Assembly: GCF_001999905.1 (NCBI RefSeq)
Contig: NZ_CP019640.1
Location: forward strand, 3,390,001 to 3,454,000
Direction: 5' to 3'
DNA length: 64,000 nt
DNA from: Planococcus lenghuensis
Lineage (GTDB): Bacteria; Bacillota; Bacilli; Bacillales_A; Planococcaceae
The translations under genes and the position numbers were made by a program. Shown here in pieces: positions 1-9,185 of this stretch (its first letter is position 1; every line of letters begins with the position of its first letter). Under the pieces are notes generated by a model. That model did no database searches, was not told where the DNA came from, and saw only the letters and a list, made by a program, of their open reading frames with translations.

Positions 1-293
1 AGAGTATACCCCCGGGTGTATGATGTCAATGGATTGAATTCCATGCAAGCCCATGGAGGACAAATCGGAGTTGGCAGAAAAGCAGAGACTCTACGTGTGT
101 GTATTCGCGCGTATTAAGGAAACTTTCACTTTCCCCATCATTTCGCAGTCCCGGTTCTGATTTACTGACCATAGAATCGCAAGGAGTATAGAGTACGTGC
201 TAAAGTTTAGCTTTTTTCTATTCGGGGAATGGAAGGTTATACAAAAATAAAAACCGGATGTACAAAAAGTGCATTGAAGGGAGGTGACGCAGC
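1..293. other. Intergenic start of window, nothing recognised
   Basis: No convincing open frame or RNA structure is visible here. The only clear signal is the ribosome site AAGGGAGGTGACG just before the start codon at 294. A promoter must lie in this stretch, but I see no good -35/-10 pair to name. Confidence 0.5.
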
Positions 294-527
294 ATGAGAA
301 CAGAGGAAACTGGCACAGACCGCAGCGGAATGGCTTGGGCTGGATGGCTTGGAATTATTTTAGGGATCATCGGATTGTTTTTCCTTCCAGTCTGGATGGG
401 TATTGCGGCGATCATTCTCGGTATCGTCGCTTTGAATTCGCCAAGCAGAGGACTCGGTTGGGCGGCTATTATTCTCGGTGTTATTGACCTGTTATTGGTC
501 TTTGTAGTCGGCGGAGAACTATGGTAG
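294..527 (+). CDS. Small hydrophobic membrane protein (77 aa)
   Basis: The product is mostly two glycine- and isoleucine-rich hydrophobic stretches at about residues 13-43 and 53-75, with a short polar N-terminus. It resembles the small DUF4190-type or 'C4' membrane proteins common in Bacillota, whose function is unknown. The start is well supported by GGGAGGTGA about 6 nt upstream of the ATG. A strong intrinsic terminator follows at 541-570, so it is probably a single-gene transcript. It is oriented away from the converging ABC transporter operon. No specific role can be assigned. Confidence 0.75.
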   Translation: MRTEETGTDRSGMAWAGWLGIILGIIGLFFLPVWMGIAAIILGIVALNSPSRGLGWAAIILGVIDLLLVFVVGGELW

Positions 528-540
528 AAACTTTATATAA

Positions 541-578
541 GCCCCCGAGCTTACTGACAGGCTCGGGGGCTTATATAT
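541..578 (+). terminator. Intrinsic terminator after the small membrane protein
   Basis: GCCCCCGAGC at 541-550 pairs perfectly with GCTCGGGGGC at 561-570 over a 10-nt loop, followed by a U-rich TTATATATT. It ends the transcript of the 294-527 gene. Confidence 0.85.
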
Positions 579-615
579 TGGCTGTAACGGAAGGATTCAA
601 TTGAATCCAGACAGA

Positions 616-668
616 AAACACCTCCAGCATCGCTCTTATTCGGCGCGGTGCTGAAGGTGTTTTTTTAT
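616..668 (-). terminator. Bidirectional terminator at the end of the ABC transporter operon
   Basis: The arms AACACCTCCAGCATCGC and GCGGTGCTGAAGGTGTT pair with few mismatches. T-runs lie on both sides (TTTTTTT on plus, TTTTCTGT on minus). It sits just past the stop of the ABC ATPase gene (684), whose operon it probably ends. Confidence 0.75.
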
Positions 669-683
669 CCATGCACACTGTTC

Positions 684-1427
684 TCAAGAAGAGTGAATTC
701 GCCTGTTATCCAGGTTCAAGTCCTCCAGTATTCCGGCTTTCAGATTCGCAAGTTCCCGGCTTCCTCTGGGGCGGGGCCGTTGTTGTTCAATGGTCAGTTC
801 CCGGGCGATCTCTCCGGGTTCCCCCCTTAAAATAATAATCCGGTCGCACAGATACAACGCTTCATCGATATCATGCGTCACCAGGACGACGGTTGACCGG
901 TATTCCTCCCAGACATCCAGCAGCAAGTCCTGAAGCTGCATTTTCGTAAACGCATCGAGTGCACTGAACGGCTCATCGAGCAGCAGGATTTCCGGTGACG
1001 TGACGAGCGCCCGGGCAATCGCCACCCGCTGCGCCATCCCGCCTGACAATTCCCGCGGATAAAGGGCATCACTGTCCGAAAGGCCTACGCTTCTTAAATA
1101 TCGTTTGGCGAGCGCCTGGTTGTCTCCTTTTTTCCCTTTCAGCCCGAACGTCACATTTTCCAGGACGTTTAGCCAAGGCAGCAGCCGCGGTTCCTGAAAG
1201 ATGAACCCGGTGGTGTCATGAACTTGTTTCCGGGTATCCCCGTTGATGGAAACGGTTCCGTCGTAATCGGTATCGAGGCCGGAAATCGCGCGAAGCAAGG
1301 TGCTTTTTCCGCAGCCGCTCGTACCGAGCAGCCCGATGATCTCCCCTGGTTCGGCGGTTAATGAAATGTTGTGGATCGCTTTCTTGCCGTTGAACGTCCG
1401 GCTCACATGTTGCAGCTGCAGACTCAT
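684..1427 (-). CDS. ABC transporter ATP-binding protein, nitrate/sulfonate/taurine type (SsuB/TauB-like)
   Basis: This is the nucleotide-binding subunit of an importer of sulfonates or related anions. Walker A GTSGCGKST is at residues 35-43, the Q-loop glutamine near 78, the signature LSGGM at 127-131, and Walker B LLLDEP at 148-153, with the H-loop histidine in VTHD near 185. The proline-rich FQEPRLLPW after the Q-loop is typical of the SsuB/TauB/NrtD family. Length (247 aa) is normal. It is last in a three-gene operon with the permease and the binding lipoprotein, downstream of an S-box riboswitch, which argues for a sulfur-containing substrate. The exact substrate cannot be read from the sequence. 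Confidence 0.9.
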   Translation of the reverse strand: MSLQLQHVSRTFNGKKAIHNISLTAEPGEIIGLLGTSGCGKSTLLRAISGLDTDYDGTVSINGDTRKQVHDTTGFIFQEPRLLPWLNVLENVTFGLKGKKGDNQALAKRYLRSVGLSDSDALYPRELSGGMAQRVAIARALVTSPEILLLDEPFSALDAFTKMQLQDLLLDVWEEYRSTVVLVTHDIDEALYLCDRIIILRGEPGEIARELTIEQQRPRPRGSRELANLKAGILEDLNLDNRRIHSS

Positions 1428-1442
1428 GGTTCCGCCTCCTCT

Positions 1443-2294
1443 TTATGATTTCGCAACGCGGTCCTGCCAGTGCAGCGTCCTGATTTCAATTTTCTTCAAT
1501 CCCCAATCAGACAGCTTTCCGATGACCGCAAATAAAATGATGCTCGCAAGAATGGTTTCCGGTGACAAGGTGTTTTGCCCGACGACGAGCAGATACCCGA
1601 GTCCTTGGCTTGCACCCATCAATTCAGCCGCCACCACGAACATCCAGCCAAGGCCAAGACCGCTCCGCAAGCCTACCAAAAAGGAAGGAAGCGACGCCGG
1701 CAGGATGATCCGTCTAATCAGCTGATACGTATTCAAACCGTACATCTTTCCAACTTCGATCAATTTTCTGTCCACGCCGGTGATTCCGCTGACGACATTC
1801 AAGTAGACCGGGAAAAAGACGCCGACGGCAATCATCGTAATTTTCGCCGGCTCCCCGATGCCCATCCACAGGATGAACAGCGGTACCCAGGCAAGCGACG
1901 GAATCGAACGGAATGCCTGGATGAGCGGATCGAAAAATTGCTCCGCTTTCGTGTAGAATCCGACAAGGGATCCGAGGATGACGGCTGTTGCCGTGCCGAG
2001 TAAGAATCCGGCAAAGACCCGGTAAACCGTAATTCCGATATGGCCCCATAATGACCCGTCTGCTGCCATCTCTGTTATTGTGCCGACAACGACCGAGGGA
2101 GCAGGCAGCTGATAGGAAGGAAAAACGCCCGCCCGGCTGAGCAGCTCCCAGGCAATGATCAGGATGACCGGCAACACGCTGCCTGCCAGGACGGGGCGGA
2201 ACCAGGTACTTTTTCCTTTTTGGCTGATTTCCTTTCGTTGTTGCTGCTTGCCCGCCACAAATACAGAAGACAATTCACTTTGATTTTTTGCCAT
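1443..2294 (-). CDS. ABC transporter permease, SsuC/TauC-like
   Basis: Membrane subunit (283 aa) of the same importer. A charged N-terminal stretch of about 30 residues precedes hydrophobic helices. The binding-protein-dependent permease loop is visible (GLNTYQLIRRIILPASLPSF, about residues 190-210), where the coupling helix docks on the ATPase. It lies between the lipoprotein and ATPase genes with 15-25 bp gaps, so the three are cotranscribed. It probably works as a homodimer in the cytoplasmic membrane. Family membership is clear; substrate specificity is set by the binding protein. Confidence 0.9.
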   Translation of the reverse strand: MAKNQSELSSVFVAGKQQQRKEISQKGKSTWFRPVLAGSVLPVILIIAWELLSRAGVFPSYQLPAPSVVVGTITEMAADGSLWGHIGITVYRVFAGFLLGTATAVILGSLVGFYTKAEQFFDPLIQAFRSIPSLAWVPLFILWMGIGEPAKITMIAVGVFFPVYLNVVSGITGVDRKLIEVGKMYGLNTYQLIRRIILPASLPSFLVGLRSGLGLGWMFVVAAELMGASQGLGYLLVVGQNTLSPETILASIILFAVIGKLSDWGLKKIEIRTLHWQDRVAKS

Positions 2295-2319
2295 CGGGTT
2301 CCCTCCTGCTTTCCCGGAT

Positions 2320-3327
2320 TTACTGCTCGACCGTTTCTTCCGCGAAAGAAGGATCGATCAATGACTCCGTGGTTTTTTCGATATCGACATCCGCGTCAAT
2401 GACTTCCCCTTCCTGCAGCACTTTACCGGCTGCAGTCAATGCTTCCCGGTGAACATCACCCGGAACCGGGTTGGAAAGGTCATTGCGCTCCATCTGCTTT
2501 TTCGCGACTTCCACACTGATGCCCGCTTCCTCGGCCAGCAGTTCAGCCGCTTCTTCCGGATTTTCCAGAATCCAATTCCGTGCTTTCTCATAGGCGGCAA
2601 TGACGCGGTTTACGTATTCCGGGTGATTTTCAGCAAACTCTTCCCGAACATTCAAAAAGCCGTAGGTATTCAAGTCCGCATTCCGGTGAAACAGCTCCGC
2701 GCCTGATTCCAGTTCCAGTCTCGCCATATGCGGATCGAGTCCTGCCCAGGCATCCACCTGATTGGAAGCCAGTGCGGACGCGCCATCTCCGTGCTGAAGA
2801 TTGATGATTTCAACATCATCCGCTGAAATATCGGAGCCGGCCAATGACCGGAGCAGGAAGATGTAAGGATCGGTTCCGAGTGTAGCGGCGACTTTCTTTC
2901 CTTTTAAATCTTCAACGCTTTCAATTCCGGAGCCGGGATTCGTCACGAGTGCCGTCCATTCCGGCTTGGAATAAATATAAACGTTCTTGATCGGCGAGCC
3001 ATTTGCCTTCGACATAAGGGCTGCCGCTCCAGCGGTGGAACCAAAATCGACGCTGTTGCTGTTCAGAAACTCCAGCGCTTTGTTGCTGCCTTGGCTCAAT
3101 GTCCACTCCACTTCAATTCCTTCTTCCGCAAACTCCTCTTCCAACCAGCCGAATTTCTTCAGCACGAGACTTGGCGGTGAATAATAGGCATAATCCACCC
3201 GGATGGTCTCAGGCGGTGCATCAGCCGAGTCAACAGTCGTGGAGCAGCCGGCGGCGACAATGGCCAGCATAATGGCGGCAACAACTACCAGGAAGCTTCT
3301 TATATCGATTAACGGGATATTTCTCAT
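2320..3327 (-). CDS. ABC transporter substrate-binding lipoprotein, sulfonate/taurine type (SsuA-like)
   Basis: The 335-aa product starts with a lipoprotein signal: a hydrophobic run ending in IVAAGC, with the lipidated cysteine at about residue 28. It should be anchored on the outer face of the membrane. The mature part shows SsuA-family (NMT1/SBP_bac) features such as SQGSNKALEFLNSNSVDFG and the KGKKVAATLGTDPYIFL lobe. It is the first gene of the transporter operon, preceded by a leader of about 400 nt with a SAM-I riboswitch. The likely cargo is an organosulfonate or another sulfur source used when SAM is low; this is inferred from riboswitch plus family. Confidence 0.88.
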   Translation of the reverse strand: MRNIPLIDIRSFLVVVAAIMLAIVAAGCSTTVDSADAPPETIRVDYAYYSPPSLVLKKFGWLEEEFAEEGIEVEWTLSQGSNKALEFLNSNSVDFGSTAGAAALMSKANGSPIKNVYIYSKPEWTALVTNPGSGIESVEDLKGKKVAATLGTDPYIFLLRSLAGSDISADDVEIINLQHGDGASALASNQVDAWAGLDPHMARLELESGAELFHRNADLNTYGFLNVREEFAENHPEYVNRVIAAYEKARNWILENPEEAAELLAEEAGISVEVAKKQMERNDLSNPVPGDVHREALTAAGKVLQEGEVIDADVDIEKTTESLIDPSFAEETVEQ

Positions 3328-3571
3328 TTTTCATTCCTCCAGATTTTTCTGTAATGGCCATGGACGGGAACTTAACGTCTTATGGAATTAAAGAGCTTTC
3401 CCGGTACTGGTTCGTTTAAAGCTGCCGGTCAAGCTCTGGTGAACATTCGCTGTCCGGGTATGTATACGCCCATTCGGGCCGGCTGGCATGCGGTTGAGTT
3501 ATGCTGCTTTTCTGCCATGATGATTGCCTCCTTTTCCGTTTCTGTCTATTTCAACCGGAGGATAAGAAAAA

Positions 3572-3606
3572 GCCCCCTTTTCTCAAAGAAGATGAGAAAA
3601 GGGGGC
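3572..3606 (-). terminator. Riboswitch expression-platform terminator
   Basis: GCCCCCTTTTCTC at 3572-3584 is perfectly complementary to GAGAAAAGGGGGC at 3594-3606. On the minus strand it is followed by a T-run (3565-3571). It lies directly downstream of the SAM-I aptamer and is its transcription-termination switch. Confidence 0.92.
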
Positions 3607-3630
3607 ACCGTATCGCGAGTGGTCCTGCTT

Positions 3631-3737
3631 CTCTTATCTCCCAAGAAAAAAATCTTGCTGGAGTTAGCACCTTTCCGACAATTGTCGGAGGTTGCTGAAG
3701 CGTCAACGGGCCAGTCCCTCGGCTTCTCTTGATAAGA
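3631..3737 (-). promoter_or_regulatory. SAM-I (S-box) riboswitch aptamer
   Basis: Read on the minus strand, the leader has the S-box landmarks in order: P1 strand CTTATCAAGAG, the conserved AGCCGAGGGACTGGCCC block, CAGCAACC, a variable hairpin GACAATTGTC, GGTGCTAACTCCAGCAAG, and the closing P1 strand GAGATAAGAG. A terminator hairpin follows at 3572-3606. In this class, SAM binding causes termination, so the downstream sulfonate-type ABC transporter should be expressed when SAM or methionine is scarce. The match is close to consensus. Confidence 0.96.
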
Positions 3738-3757
3738 AGGTTATGAAATTAATACCT

Positions 3758-3786
3758 AGCATAATACTATGGATTTAAAAAGTCAA
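3758..3786 (-). promoter_or_regulatory. SigA promoter of the S-box leader
   Basis: On the minus strand TTGACT (3786-3781) and TATGCT (3763-3758) are separated by exactly 17 nt, about 20 nt upstream of the riboswitch P1 helix. This gives a short 5' end before the aptamer. Confidence 0.75.
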
Positions 3787-4127
3787 TTGTTTATTTTAAA
3801 TTTTCTATTTTTTGTTTGTTACCAATCGGGGAACCTAATCCCAGAACGTCAGTTTCACATTAATTTCGAAAAGCTTCCTCGCTCACATACCCTTTCCACT
3901 AGCAAAAACGAAAAAAATTATCCAAAACCAACTTTTATCCTTACTGCAGAAGGTAACTGTACCGTTGCTAGTTACACACAAAAGTATGATGTGCCTAAAT
4001 CGATGAATAATTCATCACACTTCTGCCTTTGGTGAGCACCGAATAGGGCACAATAAAACACCTTCGAAAATATACTCAGGAAACAAGTAATAAAATCGAA
4101 AGTGTATTTACTCTCAGTCTTATAATT
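3787..4127. other. AT-rich intergenic stretch, no gene seen
   Basis: Between the S-box promoter and the sugar dehydrogenase stop codon the sequence is AT-rich. It contains only short open frames without ribosome sites. I see no clear terminator for the gene ending at 4128. Confidence 0.5.
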
Positions 4128-5759
4128 TCATTTTTTTGTCACTTTCCAGACGATGCCGGTTTTCATATGGAAATCAACAGGGAATGCCCCGTTGTCCCGC
4201 GCTAAACGATTCAGGTTTACACGGAGTGTAGAAAAATCGACGATGTACATAGCCCCGTCCGGTCCGAATTTCACGTCATAAGGTCGCTCGATTCCTTCTC
4301 CTTGTTTTCCAAGGTGAGACGCAGGTACCGGTTCTTCGTTTTGAATAAAGGGCTGTACTTGTTGTCCCTTTGCATTTGGATTGATTAGCGAAATTCTGCT
4401 GCCGGCGGGTTTGTCCCTGGCCGGATTTGTCAACCACTCCATATTTCCGAACTCCGCAATGAATAACTGATTCGCATACTCTTCCCAGGAGGCAGGAGAG
4501 ATATCGATCTTAGAAGGTGAAGAATTGACTTCATGCAGACCGGCAATCAGTGATTTATCCGGCTGCTTGAGGCCGCTGGCTTTATGATCAATCAAAAAGT
4601 AGATCTTCCGTTCCTGTCTCTCTCCATTTATGTAGACGGGAGCGATCGCTGAACTCACTGGTCTGTACTTTTCGTCAGTCACAGGATCAAAATTTGCTGT
4701 AAAATCGGGCCAGCCATACCAAGCATCTTTTTCGACCCGATACGTACCATCATAGACATCCTTTATCGGTCTTCCCGGTGCGTTATCATAGCCATTGACA
4801 GCGGCAAACATCTCATCTGCTTCATTCCAGGCGATTCCGATAATGTTACGGAATCCCCATGCATACGGTTTGACGGTCCCTTCTGGATCATCAAGATCAA
4901 AGGCCAGGATTGTCCCCCCGCTTTTATCGCGGCCTTTGATCACTTGCCCGGGTCTTGTTACGGTACCAAAAGGCACAAAAGCACCAGTCTGTATCAATTC
5001 AGGCGAATCTTTCAGGAAATTGGGAAGCTCGATGTTAATGCCGGTCAGCACAATATCTTTTGCGGTGGTTGGATGTCCGTCCGGCGATCTTTTGACTGCC
5101 GCCATCACGTTTTCATCCATAAATCCCGAGTTTCCTCCAATACCCACACAAACATACATTCTGCCATCTCTTCCTACCCGTAAATCATTCGGCTGGTGAT
5201 CGGATTTAGCGTCAATGATGCCGCCGATCAGCCGGGTCACCTCTCCGTCGACTGTCACTTTAGAAACTGCTCCCGATAAATCCATTTCTCTGTGCGTAAT
5301 ATAGAAGGCGCCATCGTGCCAAGTCATACCGGAAATAGCCGGGTAGATCTTGCCGGTCAGGTCAATGACTTCCGTCGCCTCCCCATTTTCAATCCGCAAT
5401 ATTCTCGCCTTAGCCCCCTCTTCATCCTTGAAGGCACCACCTGCTTCGGCAACATATAAAGCTCCTTCATCATCCCATGCCACAGACGTCGGATAGGTAA
5501 GGCCATCAATCACTTTTTCGATTTCAAAACCTTCCGGGAGATGAATGAGCGGAAAATTCGAAGATGGTTTTAATTTTTGACTGGCGACTTCCTGCTTTAC
5601 ACCAAACATCTTCTCTTTCACCATGGTGTTGGTCATCGTGATATTCTCAGTCATGCCATCTTTCAACACACCTAAAATTTTTCTGTTTTTCAGGCCCGCC
5701 ATCCCGATTCCTGAAACTACAGCTGCAGTGCCTATCAGCATTTTATTTCTCTTCTTCAT
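4128..5759 (-). CDS. PQQ-type glucose/sorbosone dehydrogenase-like beta-propeller protein
   Basis: The 543-aa product has a hydrophobic N-terminal segment (about residues 7-23) after MKKRNK, indicating export or membrane anchoring with an outward-facing domain. From about residue 70 it reads as a soluble-glucose-dehydrogenase-like six-bladed propeller, with family landmarks VAWDDEGALYVAEAGG, QPNDLRVGRDGRMYVCVG, AYAWGFRN-type and RPYDVKFGPDGAMYIVDF. These proteins oxidise sugars or aldoses using PQQ and calcium. No PQQ synthesis genes are present in the window, so the cofactor must come from elsewhere or the protein has another role. It stands alone between long poor intergenic regions. Family is likely; the reaction is uncertain. 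Confidence 0.72.
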   Translation of the reverse strand: MKKRNKMLIGTAAVVSGIGMAGLKNRKILGVLKDGMTENITMTNTMVKEKMFGVKQEVASQKLKPSSNFPLIHLPEGFEIEKVIDGLTYPTSVAWDDEGALYVAEAGGAFKDEEGAKARILRIENGEATEVIDLTGKIYPAISGMTWHDGAFYITHREMDLSGAVSKVTVDGEVTRLIGGIIDAKSDHQPNDLRVGRDGRMYVCVGIGGNSGFMDENVMAAVKRSPDGHPTTAKDIVLTGINIELPNFLKDSPELIQTGAFVPFGTVTRPGQVIKGRDKSGGTILAFDLDDPEGTVKPYAWGFRNIIGIAWNEADEMFAAVNGYDNAPGRPIKDVYDGTYRVEKDAWYGWPDFTANFDPVTDEKYRPVSSAIAPVYINGERQERKIYFLIDHKASGLKQPDKSLIAGLHEVNSSPSKIDISPASWEEYANQLFIAEFGNMEWLTNPARDKPAGSRISLINPNAKGQQVQPFIQNEEPVPASHLGKQGEGIERPYDVKFGPDGAMYIVDFSTLRVNLNRLARDNGAFPVDFHMKTGIVWKVTKK

Positions 5760-6569
5760 CCAAATTCCTCCCCTTATTTATTTGGAGCGTTAGAGCAATG
5801 GCGCAGATTAGTATTTTTTAAAGGATTAAGAGAAATTTTTCAACAATTAGCTGGCAGCGGGAATTCTTCAAAGAAGCTGTTTCTCATAGAAGGAGTTTAA
5901 TTGCTCGTGGAAAATACAGATAAAGACAGGAGAGACAGTGCGTTTCTTGGCAATAAGAGCATGGAGTGATGGATAGATATAAGAGGTGTTATTTATGTTG
6001 CTTATACGACTAATACTGCTTTTCAAGACTGATACATTTAAGCGTCTTCATTTAACATTTAACCGATACCCTTAGAAAGCTTTTCTAAAACCTTGCAGGA
6101 AAGTCGTTTAATTCATGCCAATGCATTTATATTTCACCGTTTTTTTAATCACATATTTAATCCTCCCTGCCTACATTTCTTTATTTCACTGTCGCCACCC
6201 GAATAGTTATGATTGCCATATCCGCTGCTTACATAGCTGCGCTTTCCCACTTTTGGCTTCTGTGCACGTAAAACCTGTACAAGTTCAAAGATATTCTACA
6301 CTTCTCAGGAACCTAAGATTGTTGCATTAGCGGTTGATATTCAAGCGTCTTCAATATTGTTTTAGAAAGTAAAATCTTCTGAAAGTCGAACGCCTCCGAT
6401 TATGCCTGCTCGCTGACTTTCCCAGTCCGTCTTGTCCCGAAAAGTAACATGTTGCCGTATGGCTATCGATTCGTTCAGAAGCTCTCTGTATCATTGTTAT
6501 GAGTAACTGAACACCAATGATTCGAGGAAACCCGTCGCAGAATAAATCTTTAATCAGTTTCCTTCGAGC
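5760..6569. other. 810-bp gene-poor stretch
   Basis: No frame with a credible ribosome site, no tRNA-like or riboswitch-like fold and no terminal repeats were recognised. Base composition is AT-rich and fluctuating. It may be decayed coding sequence, but no family can be named from what is left. Confidence 0.45.
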
Positions 6570-7160
6570 TTAATCGAATGCACGATTTCCTGGAATTCTA
6601 CTGAACTTTTTAACGATTGATAAAAACCCTTTCACCCAAATCCAACTGTAGAAAATAGAGAAAAGCAAAATTATCATGATTAGGTTAAAGTCGACATCTG
6701 AAGTTGCTGCAGGCCCCAATATCGGAAACTTAATGATGAGGAGGATAAATAAGATTCCTAATGTGAGAGAAATGCCAGAAAACACAGCGGCAAGAAACCC
6801 GCTTTTAAAGTATCTAAAAGCGAATCCCATGCTTAGTCCTAGAAGTCCGGTAGTAAGTGGGAATGCGAACAGCTCGCTTGGCTGAATAACAGCAATCAAG
6901 AACAAGGCTGTCAAATAAGACAAGAAACCGAGCTGCAAGGAGATAACAGTACCGATCAAGATGGCCAGCGTGCTGAGCGCGCTGACCAACAAACCAATCC
7001 CCCCTAACATTCCTGCCGATTGCAGAATAGTGGCCAAGGAAGCTAATAATGCCCCATAAGCGATTTTTCTTGCAGGTGTAACAGAAAGTGCAATATAATG
7101 ATCAACAATTTTTGTCTCGGGATTTATAAATTGCTTGCAATTGTTGAGGAATTTATTCAC
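6570..7160 (-). CDS. Multi-pass membrane protein, unknown (possible ECF-type transporter component)
   Basis: The 196-aa product starts with about 30 polar residues, then five or six hydrophobic helices: about residues 32-52, 55-75, 78-95, 100-116, 120-148 and 158-176. It ends in a basic tail. The KIAYGALLASLATILQSAGM start of the hydrophobic part recalls small substrate-binding (S) components of ECF vitamin transporters, but no specific motif decides this. The start is GTG. Its neighbours (poor intergenic DNA on one side, pdxT on the other) give only weak context. A link to vitamin uptake is speculation. Confidence 0.55.
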   Translation of the reverse strand: MNKFLNNCKQFINPETKIVDHYIALSVTPARKIAYGALLASLATILQSAGMLGGIGLLVSALSTLAILIGTVISLQLGFLSYLTALFLIAVIQPSELFAFPLTTGLLGLSMGFAFRYFKSGFLAAVFSGISLTLGILFILLIIKFPILGPAATSDVDFNLIMIILLFSIFYSWIWVKGFLSIVKKFSRIPGNRAFD

Positions 7161-7472
7161 TCCTGATTATCCAACTCCTTTATACGCAGTTTTTTCTGTT
7201 TTCCCTGGCTCTGCAACTCTAAAACTCACTGATCAACAAATATCAAGCTTTACACTTATTCCCTTTAAAATATAAACGGACGAGGAATTGCATTTCTTCC
7301 ATCCATGTTGAGAATGCACAGGAGCTATTAGAGAAGTTACAAGTCGTTCCGAGAACAAATGGCAATAAATTGTTTTCTGCCACCTGTAACCGTTTAAGCA
7401 ACAACGCCGGCCTTCCGTATCTTATGCTTTATTACCGCATTGGAGGCGACACATCTTGCGGGGGCTGCGCAG
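7161..7472. other. Intergenic stretch downstream of pdxT
   Basis: No gene or strong terminator is visible between the pdxT stop and the membrane protein start. Only the ribosome site AAGGAG before the GTG at 7160 can be named. Confidence 0.45.
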
Positions 7473-8060
7473 TCACGACTGAACTTGAACACAAGATCTT
7501 ACCAAATCAATGAAACACCGGGTCAAGCTGATGTCTTCAGTCAACTCCGGATGGAACGAACAGCCCATAAACTGTCCATCCCGCACCATAACAATCCGGC
7601 CATCATATTCTGCCAGCACTTCTACTGTCGGACCGGCAGCCGTGATGTGGGGAGCCCGGATGAATACGGCATCAACCGGATTATCGATGCCTTTGACTGC
7701 CAACTCGGTCTCAAAACTATGAATCTGCCGGCCAAACGAATTGCGTGCAACCGTTACATCCATCAGGCCGAGATGCGGTGCATCATAGCCTTCCACCGTT
7801 TTTGCCATTAAAATCAAGCCGGCACATGTTCCGAATATCGGTTTACCGCTTGCAGCGAAGGCCCGAAGCGGCTCCATCAGCTCATAGCGGTCAATAAGAC
7901 GCCGCATTGTCGTGCTTTCCCCTCCAGGCAGAATCAGCCCATCCAATCCGGCTATGTCCTCAACCCGTTTAATCACTTTCGCTTCCGCTCCGCATGCTTC
8001 AACTTGCTTTACATGTTCGCGGACCGCTCCCTGCAACGCGAGAATCCCAATTTTTGTCAC
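7473..8060 (-). CDS. pdxT: Pyridoxal 5'-phosphate synthase glutaminase subunit PdxT
   Basis: PdxT releases ammonia from glutamine and channels it to PdxS for one-step synthesis of pyridoxal phosphate (vitamin B6). The 195-aa protein shows the class I glutaminase triad: nucleophile Cys79 in GTCAGL, and the His-Glu pair in FHPEL near residues 169-172. GGESTT at 47-52 is the oxyanion and glutamine-binding loop. Length is normal. It starts with GTG inside the end of pdxS (GTGA overlap), so the two are translationally coupled as usual in Bacillota. Confidence 0.97.
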   Translation of the reverse strand: MTKIGILALQGAVREHVKQVEACGAEAKVIKRVEDIAGLDGLILPGGESTTMRRLIDRYELMEPLRAFAASGKPIFGTCAGLILMAKTVEGYDAPHLGLMDVTVARNSFGRQIHSFETELAVKGIDNPVDAVFIRAPHITAAGPTVEVLAEYDGRIVMVRDGQFMGCSFHPELTEDISLTRCFIDLVRSCVQVQS

Positions 8061-8941
8061 CAGCCGCGCTCCTGCATCCGCTCAGCTGCAGCAATCGACG
8101 AAATCTCGAGCCCGGTCATCGCTGTTCCAAGTTCTTTTGATAATTCCCCGATCAGTTTATAATCCTGGTAATGCGTCACAGCTTCTACGATGGCACGGGC
8201 AAATTTCTCCGGATCATCCGATTTGAAAATACCGGATCCGACAAATACTCCATCCGCCCCCAATTCCATCATCAGCGCGGCATCAGCGGGAGTTGCTACG
8301 CCGCCGGCAGCAAAGTTTACGACAGGCAGCCGGCCCAGACGTTTGATCTCAAGCAGCAGCTCATACGGTGCACCGAGCAGCTTCGCTTCTGTCATCAGTT
8401 CATCTTCATTCATCATGACCACTTTGCGCACTTGCGAATTTACTTTACGGATGTGGCGGACCGCTTCTACGATATTACCGGTTCCGGGTTCACCTTTCGT
8501 CCGTAACATTGAAGAACCTTCGCCAATCCGGCGCGCCGCTTCCCCAAGATCCCGGCAGCCGCATACGAAAGGCACTGTGAAATTCTTTTTCAATAAATGA
8601 AATTCTTCATCCGCTGGTGTCAGTACTTCGCTTTCGTCTATGTAATCAACACCGAGCGCTTCAAGCACCCGTGCTTCTGTGATATGACCGATCCGGGCTT
8701 TCGCCATAACCGGAATGGATACAGCATTCATGACCTCTTCGACAAGGCGCGGATTCGCCATACGGGCCACGCCGCCTTCTTTCCGGATATCCGAGGGTAC
8801 CCGTTCCAGCGCCATGACGGCTACCGCTCCCGCCTCTTCGGCAACCTTCGCCTGTTCCGCATTGACGACGTCCATAATCACGCCACCCTTTTGCATTTCA
8901 GCCATTCCCCGCTTCACGCGGTCTGTCCCTTGTTTTGCCAT
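8057..8941 (-). CDS. pdxS: Pyridoxal 5'-phosphate synthase subunit PdxS
   Basis: This is the synthase core that condenses ribose 5-phosphate, glyceraldehyde 3-phosphate and ammonia into pyridoxal phosphate, forming a dodecamer decorated by PdxT. The 294-aa protein has both catalytic lysines at the expected positions, Lys81 ([10 protein letters not shown]) and Lys149 (MLRTKGEPG). I start it at the ATG of MAKQGTD because AAAGGAGG lies 7-8 nt upstream; the longer upstream frame to 9007 lacks this and extends past the family start. It forms a two-gene operon with pdxT. Confidence 0.97.
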   Translation of the reverse strand: MAKQGTDRVKRGMAEMQKGGVIMDVVNAEQAKVAEEAGAVAVMALERVPSDIRKEGGVARMANPRLVEEVMNAVSIPVMAKARIGHITEARVLEALGVDYIDESEVLTPADEEFHLLKKNFTVPFVCGCRDLGEAARRIGEGSSMLRTKGEPGTGNIVEAVRHIRKVNSQVRKVVMMNEDELMTEAKLLGAPYELLLEIKRLGRLPVVNFAAGGVATPADAALMMELGADGVFVGSGIFKSDDPEKFARAIVEAVTHYQDYKLIGELSKELGTAMTGLEISSIAAAERMQERGW

Positions 8942-9130
8942 TTCCAATTCCTCCTTTATCGTTCTGCCTCTCAGTATACGGAAGATTGGACATATCAAAA
9001 GGGTCACATTTTAACTTATTGACAAGGCCAGAAAGAATAGCATGTAAACTATATTTCTGGAGAGACGGCGTGAATTTATTTCTTTATCGTCGATCTCTTG
9101 TTCTCCTTCTTGGAAAAGCCCGAACGGAAA

Positions 9131-9173
9131 AACTGCATCCGATGTCAGTCACTTCTGACAAGCGGATGCAGTT
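9131..9173 (-). terminator. Intrinsic terminator after the small acidic protein
   Basis: AACTGCATCCG (9131-9141) pairs with CGGATGCAGTT (9163-9173), with an inner TGTCAG/CTGACA stem. On the minus strand a T-run follows, 12 nt past the stop codon at 9186. Confidence 0.85.
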
Positions 9174-9185
9174 CTAAAACCTCCC

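Noticed and set aside
3382-3732. Plus-strand frame across the S-box leader
   Set aside because: It is antisense to a clear riboswitch and terminator and has no family resemblance.
6115-6330. 71-codon plus-strand frame in the 5.8-6.6 kb gap
   Set aside because: No ribosome site, cysteine- and histidine-rich shadow-like composition, no family resemblance.
8942-9007. Longer PdxS start with 22 additional residues
   Set aside because: The ribosome site AAAGGAGG and the family start both point to the ATG at 8941.
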